From: Minisyncoccota bacterium
Lineage (GTDB): Bacteria > Patescibacteriota > Microgenomatia > UBA1400 > PJMF01
Assembly: GCA_014728425.1 (NCBI GenBank)
Contig: WJLO01000106.1
Span: 1-8,143 of the forward strand
Direction: 5' to 3'
Length of the DNA: 8,143 nucleotides
In this document: piece by piece, positions 1-6,846 of the stretch
How positions within the stretch are numbered: the first letter of the stretch is position 1
Layout of the letters: each line of letters begins with the position of its first letter
The notes under the pieces: model-generated
What the model was told of the DNA's origin: nothing
Databases searched by the model: none
The model's input: the letters and a program-made list of their open reading frames with translations, nothing else
Program-made: the position numbers and the translations under genes

Positions 1-99
1 CCCCAAAAGAATATTAAAAAAGGGTTGATAAATAAAAGTGATAAACAAACGACTGATGAACATATTTGTACTAATTTTAACAAAACTGGGAAAAATTAA

Positions 100-450
100 T
101 TAACTCTTCATTCTCTTTCTGCCATAAAGCAAGCTTCGCACTAAATTAATAGCATCTCTAAGATTGATCATTAACTGAGTGGCCATTTTCATACCTTCCC
201 GATCCAACTCAATCCCGTTCATAACTAACATTGAATCATCCATAAAACTGGCTAGCAGCTGGTTAATCATTTCTTCATGCTGGTCTAACCACTGATAGCG
301 TGTTTTTTTATCCATCAGGCTCACTTCCTGCAGCTGATGATTGATCTGTAAGATCTCTCTAGTTTTGAGATAAAGAGCAAACTTGACTGCTGCTGGTGAG
401 TCATGGTGGTTGGGGTTAAGTGTGACTTGATTGTTAATACTGATTGACAT
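100..450 (-). CDS. Small helical protein of unknown function (116 aa)
   Basis: I do not recognise this protein. The 116 residues read as mostly alpha-helical: helices are likely from about residue 17 to 65 and from 80 to 110, with a basic C-terminal tail (GRKRMKS). I see no signal peptide, membrane segment or metal-binding motif. The first ATG is at 450. A TTG one codon upstream (453) also keeps the frame open, but the ATG is preferred because an extended -10 box ends 7 nt before it, placing the transcript start at or next to the ATG. It is divergent from tsaC-tsaE with about 90 bp between the two starts, so the two promoters share one short intergenic region. It is real-looking because it has its own promoter and balanced residue composition, but the function is open. 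Confidence 0.6.
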   Translation of the reverse strand: MSISINNQVTLNPNHHDSPAAVKFALYLKTREILQINHQLQEVSLMDKKTRYQWLDQHEEMINQLLASFMDDSMLVMNGIELDREGMKMATQLMINLRDAINLVRSLLYGRKRMKS

Positions 451-457
451 CAACTAT

Positions 458-466
458 ATTATACCA
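458..466 (-). promoter_or_regulatory. Extended -10 promoter of the small minus-strand gene
   Basis: Read on the minus strand, the sequence is TGGTATAAT, a perfect -10 hexamer (463 to 458) with the TG extension. No convincing -35 hexamer is present, which an extended -10 can tolerate. Seven nucleotides separate the box from the ATG at 450, so the predicted transcript starts at about the first base of the start codon. Confidence 0.6.
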
Positions 467-527
467 CTAATACCAACCTCGCCAGATTAAACCTCAAACC
501 AGGATAAGTAAATTTCTAGCCTTGATT

Positions 528-533
528 TATAAT
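528..533 (+). promoter_or_regulatory. -10 box of tsaC-tsaE
   Basis: A perfect TATAAT lies 8 nt before the ATG at 542. Transcription would begin about 7 nt after the box, at or one base before the start codon, giving a leaderless message. No Shine-Dalgarno sequence precedes the ATG. I see no good -35 hexamer at 17 nt spacing. Confidence 0.55.
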
Positions 534-541
534 ACTCCTAC

Positions 542-1633
542 ATGCAAACAATCAAACTAACTTCAAACAACCATCAACAAGTGCTTGATCAAGCTGTAGC
601 AGCATTACAAAAAGGCGAGCTGGTGATTTACCCGACCGAAACGATTTATGGTTTAGGAGTAGTGGCAACTGACCCTGCAGCAGTCAACAAACTGCTGCAA
701 TATAAATCACGCCGGGAAGGCAAACCACTCTCGATTGCAGTGAGCAATCCAGACATGGCCGCCAAATATGTAATGATTAATGATCAAGCCAAAAAACTTT
801 ACCAGCGTTTTTTACCTGGACCAATTACAGTAATCTCACAAGGTAAAAACAAAGCTGCTCCAGGAGTTGAGTCTGAGTTTGGCACCTTGGGCATACGCAT
901 ACCTGATTATCAATTAATTAGAGCTGTTGTTAAAAAACTTGGTAAACCCATCACCGCCACCTCGGCCAATGCTTCTGGGAAAAAACGTCCTTACACCATT
1001 AATGACATCCTTGATCATCTCTCTAACAAACAAAAAAAACTACTAGGCCTGATTATTGACGCTGGCAAGCTTCCACCCAACCAGCCCTCTACAGTAATTG
1101 ACACTACTTTATCTACGCCAGTGGTGCTGCGTGAGGGACAACTATCAACCTCATCAAAATCAACCACCAAGCTGCCATCTGCTCAGCTCATTTCTCACTC
1201 AGAACAAGAAACTCAACAAATTGCTGGCAAACTCATGCTCAAAAACTGGGAAAAGCTCAAAAAGCAAGGTTTGGTAATTGGCCTAGATGGCCCGCTAGGA
1301 GCAGGCAAAACCATTTTTGCCAAAGGTGTAGCCAAGTTTCTCCACATTAAAGAAACCATTACCTCGCCAACTTATAGCTATCTGAATGAATATGACTACC
1401 AGCGCGGCCAAACCAGTGGTAAATTTTATCACCTTGATGCCTGGAAACTACAAGATCCTGCTGTAATTGACAAACTACAACTTAACAAACTTGTTCAACC
1501 AAAAAATATTCTAGTAGTTGAGTGGTGGGAACAAATAAAATCATCTTTACCTCATAAGCAGCCATTACAAGTCTCAATCACAGAGTCTAAACTCGATCAT
1601 CCTAGAATCCTTAAAATCGCCCAAACGAACTGA
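542..1633 (+). CDS. tsaC-tsaE: Fused TsaC-TsaE: threonylcarbamoyl-AMP synthase joined to t6A ATPase
   Basis: This 363-residue protein joins two enzymes of N6-threonylcarbamoyladenosine (t6A37) synthesis that are usually separate. Residues 1 to about 200 are a TsaC/YrdC/Sua5 domain, which makes L-threonylcarbamoyl-AMP from threonine, bicarbonate and ATP: PTETIYGL (31-38), KSRREGKPLS (55-64), TSAN (140-143), PSTVID (182-187) and REG (197-199). After a short Ser/Thr/Lys linker (about 201-215), residues 216-363 are a TsaE domain: Walker A GPLGAGKT (250-257), SPTY (275-278), HLDAW (297-301) and VEWWE (326-330). TsaE ATP hydrolysis supports turnover of the TsaB-TsaD complex. Both domains keep their key motifs, so both are probably active. 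The frame is continuous, with no stop or second start signal at the junction. tsaD follows after 97 nt. The protein should be cytoplasmic. Confidence 0.93.
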   Translation: MQTIKLTSNNHQQVLDQAVAALQKGELVIYPTETIYGLGVVATDPAAVNKLLQYKSRREGKPLSIAVSNPDMAAKYVMINDQAKKLYQRFLPGPITVISQGKNKAAPGVESEFGTLGIRIPDYQLIRAVVKKLGKPITATSANASGKKRPYTINDILDHLSNKQKKLLGLIIDAGKLPPNQPSTVIDTTLSTPVVLREGQLSTSSKSTTKLPSAQLISHSEQETQQIAGKLMLKNWEKLKKQGLVIGLDGPLGAGKTIFAKGVAKFLHIKETITSPTYSYLNEYDYQRGQTSGKFYHLDAWKLQDPAVIDKLQLNKLVQPKNILVVEWWEQIKSSLPHKQPLQVSITESKLDHPRILKIAQTN

Positions 1634-1704
1634 CCACGACTAAATGGAGAGACAACGCTTTGGCTATTTAAGAATGCGAAGCAGGCCATATGGACAAAGT
1701 GACT

Positions 1705-1710
1705 TATAAT
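1705..1710 (+). promoter_or_regulatory. -10 box of tsaD
   Basis: A perfect TATAAT lies 20 nt before the tsaD ATG, in the 97-nt gap after tsaC-tsaE. The predicted transcript would have a leader of about 14 nt with no Shine-Dalgarno match. No good -35 hexamer is seen. An in-frame TAA at 1707-1709 rules out an earlier tsaD start. tsaD may thus have its own promoter as well as readthrough from upstream. Confidence 0.45.
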
Positions 1711-1730
1711 GTAGAACGAGCTATTACACT

Positions 1731-2876
1731 ATGACCAAAAAACTTTCTCCTATCCTCGCTATTGACACTTCTTGTGATGAAACCTCAACAGCAGTAACTG
1801 TAGGCACTACTGTTTTGGCCAATATTATTGCTTCACAAACCCAGCTTCATGCCCCTTATGGTGGGGTTTACCCTACCATTGCCAAACAGGCTCATCAGGA
1901 AAACATTGATCAAACTATTCAAGTAGCCTTAAAAAGAGCACAACTATCCTGGTCAGCTATCCAAGCCATTGCTGTGACCCAAGGACCAGGATTAGCTCCA
2001 GCCTTAGAAGTAGGCATTGCCAGAGCCAAACAATTAACCACCCAATATCAAAAGCCATTGATTGCTGTTAATCATCTTGAGGGACATTTAGTTTCGATCT
2101 TCGCTCAACCACGACCCCAAAACTGGCGCCAACTTAGCGCCCAACAACGACTGGATCGAGAAAATCATTATTTAGCAACATTTTCTTTTCCTGCCCTAGG
2201 CTTGATTGTTTCTGGAGGACATACTGAGTTTATTCTAATTAACCAACTTGGCCAATATCAAGTGCTTGGCCAAACCATTGATGATGCAGCTGGTGAGTGC
2301 CTAGATAAAGTTGGCCGGATGCTTAACCTAGGCTATCCAGCTGGTCCAGTAATTGAACAGTTTGCTAAAAAAGGTGATGCAACTGCTTTTGAGTTTCCTT
2401 TGCCCATGACTACTAGTGATGATTTTAATCTCAGTTTTTCTGGTTTAAAAACCTATGCCCGAAACTTAATCACTAAACTAGAAACAGCAAATCAACTTGA
2501 CCAACAAGCTGTTTATAACTTTGCTGCGTCATTCCAAAAAGCGGTGTTTAGGCATATTTGCTACAAATTGAACAAAATTCTTAAAGAGCAAAAGTGGCAA
2601 ACCAACTCACCTAAACAACCCAAAACTTTAGCAAAGCCAAGCCAAAACAACCAACAGCTTTGGTTAGGCGGTGGGGTTGCTGCCAACCTTAAGCTTAGGC
2701 AAATGTTGCGCGCCACTCTTAAACCCTATAAACTTAAACTACAGACACCATATAACAAAAAACTATGTATGGATAATGCAGCCATGATTGGTATTGCAGC
2801 CGGCTTTACTCTTCAGCGGGGCAAGGTGGTAAAAGCGATTGAAAAACTGCAACGGCGACCGCGCTACAATTTATAA
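1731..2876 (+). CDS. tsaD: TsaD, tRNA A37 threonylcarbamoyltransferase catalytic subunit
   Basis: TsaD (Kae1/Qri7/YgjD family) transfers the threonylcarbamoyl group from TC-AMP to A37 of tRNAs that read ANN codons. In bacteria it works with TsaB and TsaE. The visible ASKHA-fold motifs are IDTSCDET (11-18), the metal-binding HLEGH (115-119), SGGHTE (161-166), DDAAGECLDKVGRMLNLGYP (184-203), LSFSGLKT (234-241), the glycine-rich GGGVAAN (313-319) and MDNAAMIG (347-354), which supplies the third metal ligand, Asp348. At 381 residues it is longer than the usual 330-345. The excess sits mainly in two stretches: about 126-150, after the HLEGH helix, and about 286-308, a Lys/Gln/Asn/Pro-rich stretch just before LWLGGG. 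All catalytic positions are kept, so it should be active. TsaB is not in this window; its partners TsaC and TsaE are encoded just upstream as one chain. Confidence 0.96.
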   Translation: MTKKLSPILAIDTSCDETSTAVTVGTTVLANIIASQTQLHAPYGGVYPTIAKQAHQENIDQTIQVALKRAQLSWSAIQAIAVTQGPGLAPALEVGIARAKQLTTQYQKPLIAVNHLEGHLVSIFAQPRPQNWRQLSAQQRLDRENHYLATFSFPALGLIVSGGHTEFILINQLGQYQVLGQTIDDAAGECLDKVGRMLNLGYPAGPVIEQFAKKGDATAFEFPLPMTTSDDFNLSFSGLKTYARNLITKLETANQLDQQAVYNFAASFQKAVFRHICYKLNKILKEQKWQTNSPKQPKTLAKPSQNNQQLWLGGGVAANLKLRQMLRATLKPYKLKLQTPYNKKLCMDNAAMIGIAAGFTLQRGKVVKAIEKLQRRPRYNL

Positions 2877-2944
2877 ACACAATTATAAAAAAGCCTTTGT
2901 CTTAATCAACACCTAAAAAAAGTGAGTACTTAAATAAATGAAGC

Positions 2945-2973
2945 TTGACAAGCTGTTAACATAATTTTAAATT
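2945..2973 (+). promoter_or_regulatory. Promoter of the PP2C phosphatase gene
   Basis: A perfect -35 TTGACA (2945-2950) is followed after exactly 17 nt by TAAATT (2968-2973), a 4/6 match to the -10 consensus. Transcription would start near 2980, about 3 nt before the ATG at 2983, so the message is nearly leaderless. No Shine-Dalgarno site is present. A perfect TATAAT at 2979-2984 overlaps the start codon but has the wrong spacing to this -35. Confidence 0.55.
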
Positions 2974-2982
2974 AAACATATA

Positions 2983-4245
2983 ATGTGTCCACCAACAACT
3001 GAACAAGGCATAAACGCACTTCAACAAAAAATAAGGAGAAATGAAGCTGATCTAATAGACTCAGCATTAATTTCGCCTCTTGAGGATGTTGTTGACCACC
3101 TTCAAAATAATCACCCACCCCAGATCACAGCAGCAGAAATCACCGCAATAACTAGTAGAGGAGGAGATTCTCTTCAACAAATACTCAATTGCTTAATAGA
3201 ACACAGGGTGTTAAGCTCAAGTGGTGGAGGAATGTATCAGGTTAATTATGGACCAACTACAGAGCCCGCTTGGGGGACATCAGCAGGTCAAGAACCTTCA
3301 AACCCTGTCATGGTGATACGAAAAGATGATGGGCAAGGAGAACGGAAAGCAAGGCAAAAGCAATCAAAAGAGTCAAAGACATCTCCTTTAGGACTAACAT
3401 CTACAGTCGCTACTGAACAAGGACCAAGGTCGTATCAAGAAGATGCTTATTTACCTTTACAAGAATTAATGAAAGGTTATGGTGTATTTCTTGCAGGTGT
3501 TTTTGATGGTCATGGTGGTGCACAAGTGGCAAATTTTGTTAGTCGCAACTTACCCACAGTTTTAACTCAAATTATAAGACAACAGTTTGATAAAGGAAAA
3601 TCATATATCGAGTTAATGCGTGAAGCTTTTGCAAAAATGGAACAACTAGTTATAGCAGAAGTACCATGTGAGCAAACAGGCTCCACTGCTGGTGCCGTCT
3701 TAATAGTCAATCGGCCTGACCAGGCGCCAACGCTAGTTCATGCTAATCTTGCAGATGCCGAAATCGTAGTTTGCCATGACGGTAAAGCGAGAGTATTGTC
3801 CCAATACCAAAAACTTAAGCAACCTATTACCATGCACATCGGTCATGGTAAGCAGGTGAAGACCGCTCAAATCAATATTAATGAGGCATTTGGTAATTTT
3901 GATTACAAACAACAAAAATTAGTGTCAGCAGTACCTTATGTGGGTGAGTATAGATTATCCCCTCGAGACGAGTTCGCTATTATTGCCTCTGATGGTTTAT
4001 GGAACTTTGTTACTCATCAAGAAGCAGTTGCCTTAGTAAAACACACCCCTCCAGATCAAGCTGCTGAGGCTTTAAAAAATTTTGCTTTACAAAGAATGTG
4101 GGATAAAGCACAAAAGCTCTTTAAAGAAACAAGAAGCAAACCTGAACATAGATTTTATCCTCTACAGTCAGCAGTCGAAGTCTATCGAGAAATCGGCGAC
4201 AATGTTACCGCACAAGTTATCAATCTAAATCATTCAAACAATTAG
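2983..4245 (+). CDS. PP2C-type Ser/Thr protein phosphatase with N-terminal winged-helix-like region
   Basis: The protein has 420 residues. From about 137 to 416 it is a PP2C (PPM) metal-dependent protein phosphatase: RSYQEDA (149-155), GVFDGHGGA (172-180, with the metal-binding Asp174), GSTA (233-236), ANLADAE (254-260, in place of the usual NxGDSR), FAIIASDGLW (331-340, metal-binding Asp337) and GDNVTAQVI (405-413, with Asp406). The FDGHGG form resembles eukaryotic PP2C more than the usual bacterial DGMGG form. The common DHKP motif is absent (YQKLKQP instead). Residues about 25-90 look like a winged helix-turn-helix unit: LEDVVDHL, a helix-turn-helix at 49-75, then a Gly-rich wing and a strand. 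A charged, probably disordered linker (about 91-136) joins the parts. It should remove phosphate from Ser/Thr in the cytoplasm; the substrate is unknown. The gene precedes that of a membrane protein with a degenerate PP2C-like domain. Its codons differ from its neighbours (12 of 19 Arg are AGA/AGG). Confidence 0.88.
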   Translation: MCPPTTEQGINALQQKIRRNEADLIDSALISPLEDVVDHLQNNHPPQITAAEITAITSRGGDSLQQILNCLIEHRVLSSSGGGMYQVNYGPTTEPAWGTSAGQEPSNPVMVIRKDDGQGERKARQKQSKESKTSPLGLTSTVATEQGPRSYQEDAYLPLQELMKGYGVFLAGVFDGHGGAQVANFVSRNLPTVLTQIIRQQFDKGKSYIELMREAFAKMEQLVIAEVPCEQTGSTAGAVLIVNRPDQAPTLVHANLADAEIVVCHDGKARVLSQYQKLKQPITMHIGHGKQVKTAQININEAFGNFDYKQQKLVSAVPYVGEYRLSPRDEFAIIASDGLWNFVTHQEAVALVKHTPPDQAAEALKNFALQRMWDKAQKLFKETRSKPEHRFYPLQSAVEVYREIGDNVTAQVINLNHSNN

Positions 4246-4309
4246 TAGTTCATTAAATCTAAGATAATTAATTAGTCCATTACTCTTTGATCTCCTCATT
4301 TCCCCTCCA

Positions 4310-4318
4310 TGTTACAAT
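4310..4318 (+). promoter_or_regulatory. Extended -10 promoter of the membrane protein gene
   Basis: TGTTACAAT combines a TG extension with a 5/6 -10 hexamer (TACAAT, 4313-4318). Ten nucleotides separate it from the ATG at 4329, so the transcript would carry only about 3-4 nt of leader. This position excludes the in-frame TTG at 4287 as the start, since it lies upstream of the promoter. Confidence 0.55.
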
Positions 4319-4328
4319 AAGAACACCA

Positions 4329-6590
4329 ATGCCAACTCTTAAAGCAGCCCCGGTTATTGGCCTGCCACAACTTACGGGTTGGTCTCAAGTAGCTACTAAC
4401 TCTACCGCCAACTTGGTTTGTGCTTTTAGTGTTCAAGGAGAAAACGCTAATAATCTCGGGCGAGATCTTAGTGACTATCTAGCCAGTGCTCAGCCTAAAT
4501 CTGCTAGTCAGCTTCATCAATTAGTACTTGATTTACAGGCACAAATGCGCACTGCTCAAGCCAAACTTCAACTGGCTATTGCCTTAGTTTTAGAACGCCA
4601 GATGATCTTGGCTACTTTTAATGGTCAAATTTTACTCAAAAGAGGACGAAAAATCGGTAAAATCTTAGGCTCAGGCAATGAGTTTAAGCTTGTTCAAGGC
4701 CCAGTCAAAACCAATGATGTATTAATTCTAGCCACTCACCAAGCTGCAAGCTTTTTAAGCGAGATCAAGCAAAAACTTCAACAAGGCTATGACATTGATA
4801 CTATCATCACCAATATTGTGCCTGGCTTACATAAACAAGAAAACTCTGCTTTATCAGCTTTGGGCTTTGTGGCTCAAGAACATCAAGTTATTGATACTGC
4901 AGCTACAGCTCCAAAATCAGTCTCTGCAACTTCAACTACCCCGCCCACAACAACTCAAGCCCAGTTGCTAGAACCAAACCAGCAACCCTTAGCTACTAGA
5001 AATAAAGCTGAAAATAATGCCCCTAGTCCATCAGCTCAAACCAGCAAGCCCCTGCCCAGCCAGCAGCGCCCAGAGCCTAAAAACCAACAGTCAACTAATA
5101 ATCTACGACCACTAACTCCTACTACTCAAACACTTACCCCTACCTCTCAACTAACCTCATCAGAGCAGCCTCAGCCAGTTAGTCCAACTGCTTTAGCAGA
5201 ACAGTTGACTGATCAAGTGAACAAATCACCAACCAAAAAACCAATTATCAAGATCAATCAACAAAAACTGCAAGCTGGTTTAACTACTAGCAAACAAATC
5301 TTTAGCAAGAGTACTGGTTTGTTTAAAAAACTTACTCATAACAGCAAGCCTGTACTAAAAAATCTGGCTGCTAAGCTAGCTAGTGCTGGTAAGAAATCAA
5401 TTCCCCTGCTGAAAAAGCTGGCCAATCAGCTTAAACAACTCATCAGCAGTTTAAAACCTTCAAAAGAAATCTATCTTAATCGAAGCGTTAACAAAAAAAA
5501 GCTGCGACAATTAGCTTTTATTTTAATCCTAATTATAGTTTTAATTGCCATTGTGCTAACTTACCAATGGAGAAACAATCAGCAGGCCAAGGCTGCTCAA
5601 CAAGAACTACAACCCATTCAAACTTTGCTTGAACAAGCTCGCAGCCAAGCAGACCAAAACCCCTTAGTTGCCCGTGATCAAACCAAGGCCGCTATTGATC
5701 AACTTGAGGAACTAAGACAAAACTGGCAACAATCTTCAGCAGTGAGTCAGCTTTTAGACCAAGAGGTTGCTCAAGCTATGAGCTTTCTGGAAAAAATCTC
5801 TGGCAAAGAAGAACTACAAGAACTGCCTATTTATCTTAATCTGCAACAACTAGAAGGCAATGTTATTGCTGATCAATTAGACCTTAATGAAGATTTATTG
5901 GTCTTACTTGATTCAGAAAAAAAACAGTTTGTCCAAGTCAAACTAGCAGATAAAACTACTCAAGTTTTTGCTTTAGACAAGATCAATACAGTAACCGACT
6001 TAACCTTAAGTACCAATAACATTTATTTCTTAGGCCAAGGCATACATCGCTTTGACCCCAGCAACCAAAACCTTACCACCATCAAAACCGAAGGTGATTC
6101 TGATCGCGCTGGACAGTTTCTAGCTAACTTTGGTCCTTATTTTTACGTTTTTAATCCAGAGAAACGCAATCTTTACCGCTACAGCTTACAAGATGAAGAA
6201 CTCTCTGATCCTGTGGGTTGGTTTGTTTCTAAAAAAGATCTTGAGTTTGAGCAAATTACATCACTAGCCATTGATGGCGACATCTGGCTAGGCACTGCTC
6301 AAGGAGAGATTAAAAAATTCAGCAAAGGCAGCGAGATAACTGACTTTCAAATTACTGATTTAGCAGAACCATTTAACTCTGCTGTGCAACTTTATACTAA
6401 AGAAGACTTAGAATACCTTTATGTTTTAGAACCAGCTCAACATCGCTTAGTAAGCCTAACTAAAGATGGTCAGTTTTATCAACAATTTAAAAGCATTTCC
6501 TTAGCCGGCGCCACTAATTTAGCAGTTAGTGAAACCCGCAAACAAGCCTTTTGCTTAAGTGGATCTGTGGTGTTTGTGATAGAGCTATAA
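4329..6590 (+). CDS. Single-pass membrane protein: PP2C-like pseudophosphatase domain, linker, TM helix, coiled coil, beta-propeller-like ectodomain
   Basis: I do not recognise this 753-residue protein as a named family. Residues 1 to about 185 follow the order of a PP2C/SpoIIE fold: ILATFNGQILLKRGRKIGKI (93-112) matches the strand pair around the family's GDSR-xLxR region, NDVLILATHQ (129-138) stands where GDxLLLATDG is usual, and QENSALSALGFV (170-181) where DNxTxxxV is usual. The metal-binding aspartates are missing (His for Asp in ATHQ, Glu for Asp in ENS), so it is probably catalytically dead. A Pro/Thr/Gln/Ser-rich linker (about 190-300) and a Lys-rich helical stretch (about 305-390) lead to one transmembrane helix (395-412). 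A coiled coil follows (about 418-495). Residues 500-753 contain repeated strand-rich units (LLVLLDSE, NIYFLGQGIHRFD, FYVFNPEKRNLYRY, DIWLGTAQGEIKKF, LYVLEPAQHRLVSL) like beta-propeller blades. The basic side before the helix suggests the N-terminus is inside and the propeller outside. It lies downstream of the PP2C gene. The start is set by the promoter position. Confidence 0.72.
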   Translation: MPTLKAAPVIGLPQLTGWSQVATNSTANLVCAFSVQGENANNLGRDLSDYLASAQPKSASQLHQLVLDLQAQMRTAQAKLQLAIALVLERQMILATFNGQILLKRGRKIGKILGSGNEFKLVQGPVKTNDVLILATHQAASFLSEIKQKLQQGYDIDTIITNIVPGLHKQENSALSALGFVAQEHQVIDTAATAPKSVSATSTTPPTTTQAQLLEPNQQPLATRNKAENNAPSPSAQTSKPLPSQQRPEPKNQQSTNNLRPLTPTTQTLTPTSQLTSSEQPQPVSPTALAEQLTDQVNKSPTKKPIIKINQQKLQAGLTTSKQIFSKSTGLFKKLTHNSKPVLKNLAAKLASAGKKSIPLLKKLANQLKQLISSLKPSKEIYLNRSVNKKKLRQLAFILILIIVLIAIVLTYQWRNNQQAKAAQQELQPIQTLLEQARSQADQNPLVARDQTKAAIDQLEELRQNWQQSSAVSQLLDQEVAQAMSFLEKISGKEELQELPIYLNLQQLEGNVIADQLDLNEDLLVLLDSEKKQFVQVKLADKTTQVFALDKINTVTDLTLSTNNIYFLGQGIHRFDPSNQNLTTIKTEGDSDRAGQFLANFGPYFYVFNPEKRNLYRYSLQDEELSDPVGWFVSKKDLEFEQITSLAIDGDIWLGTAQGEIKKFSKGSEITDFQITDLAEPFNSAVQLYTKEDLEYLYVLEPAQHRLVSLTKDGQFYQQFKSISLAGATNLAVSETRKQAFCLSGSVVFVIEL

Positions 6591-6596
6591 GCAATT

Positions 6597-6701
6597 AACC
6601 AACAAACACCATTCGCTAGCTTTTTAGCTATCAAAGCTCCTGATTCACTAACCAGCAAACACCATTGGCTCGCTTGTAACTATCAAGACTCCTGGTCTAT
6701 T
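6597..6701. repeat. Tandem pair of short repeat units (53 + 52 nt)
   Basis: 6597-6649 and 6650-6701 align end to end with one gap and roughly 80% identity. Each begins AACCA(A/G)CAAACACCATT, continues with a GCT(A/C)GCTT core and ends near CTCCTG. The first copy carries a perfect 5-bp stem with a four-T loop (TAGCT 6617-6621, AGCTA 6626-6630). The second copy shares a 16-nt exact match (6660-6675) with 7124-7139. Confidence 0.7.
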
Positions 6702-6840
6702 AACCCACCAACACCATGAGGCTGCTAGTAAATAACCACCCCAGCACTGGCGAAAGGAGCACAATTTTCTCAAGCTGCTGAAAGCAAATTGGTGTATTGG
6801 AGGAAAAACTAAAAGGCTAATTAGTGATTAAGGGGTTAAT
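6702..6840. repeat. Long repeat unit A
   Basis: It begins with the shared CCCACCAACACCAT motif. Positions 6704-6771 match 6849-6916 of unit B at 66 of 68 positions; the differences are A to G at 6743 and at 6746. After 6771 the two copies diverge abruptly, yet A still pairs: CACAATTT (6760-6767) with AAATT, a bulged G6791 and GTG (6786-6794). Confidence 0.75.
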
Positions 6841-6846
6841 TCTATT

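Noticed and set aside
1675..1683. TGCGAAGCA mini-hairpin in the tsaC-tsaE to tsaD gap
   Set aside because: GCGAAGC forms a very stable DNA mini-hairpin, but a single 9-nt occurrence is easily chance and nothing around it supports a role.
3733..3915. Open frame of 60 codons on the minus strand
   Set aside because: It lies entirely antisense to the PP2C catalytic domain, has no promoter or ribosome binding site, and is explained by the coding strand.
4287..4328. Upstream TTG start extending the membrane protein by 14 residues
   Set aside because: The extended -10 box (4310-4318) lies inside this extension, so the transcript would begin after the TTG; the ATG at 4329 fits better.
4789..4971. 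Open frame of 60 codons on the plus strand, another frame
   Set aside because: It is inside the membrane-protein gene; its repetitive Leu/Gln product is an out-of-frame reading of the Ala/Thr/Gln-rich linker.
6597..6701. Intrinsic terminator for the membrane-protein gene at the TAGCT/AGCTA hairpin (6617-6630)
   Set aside because: The stem is only 5 bp and AT-rich, and no T-run follows it, so a terminator call is not supported.
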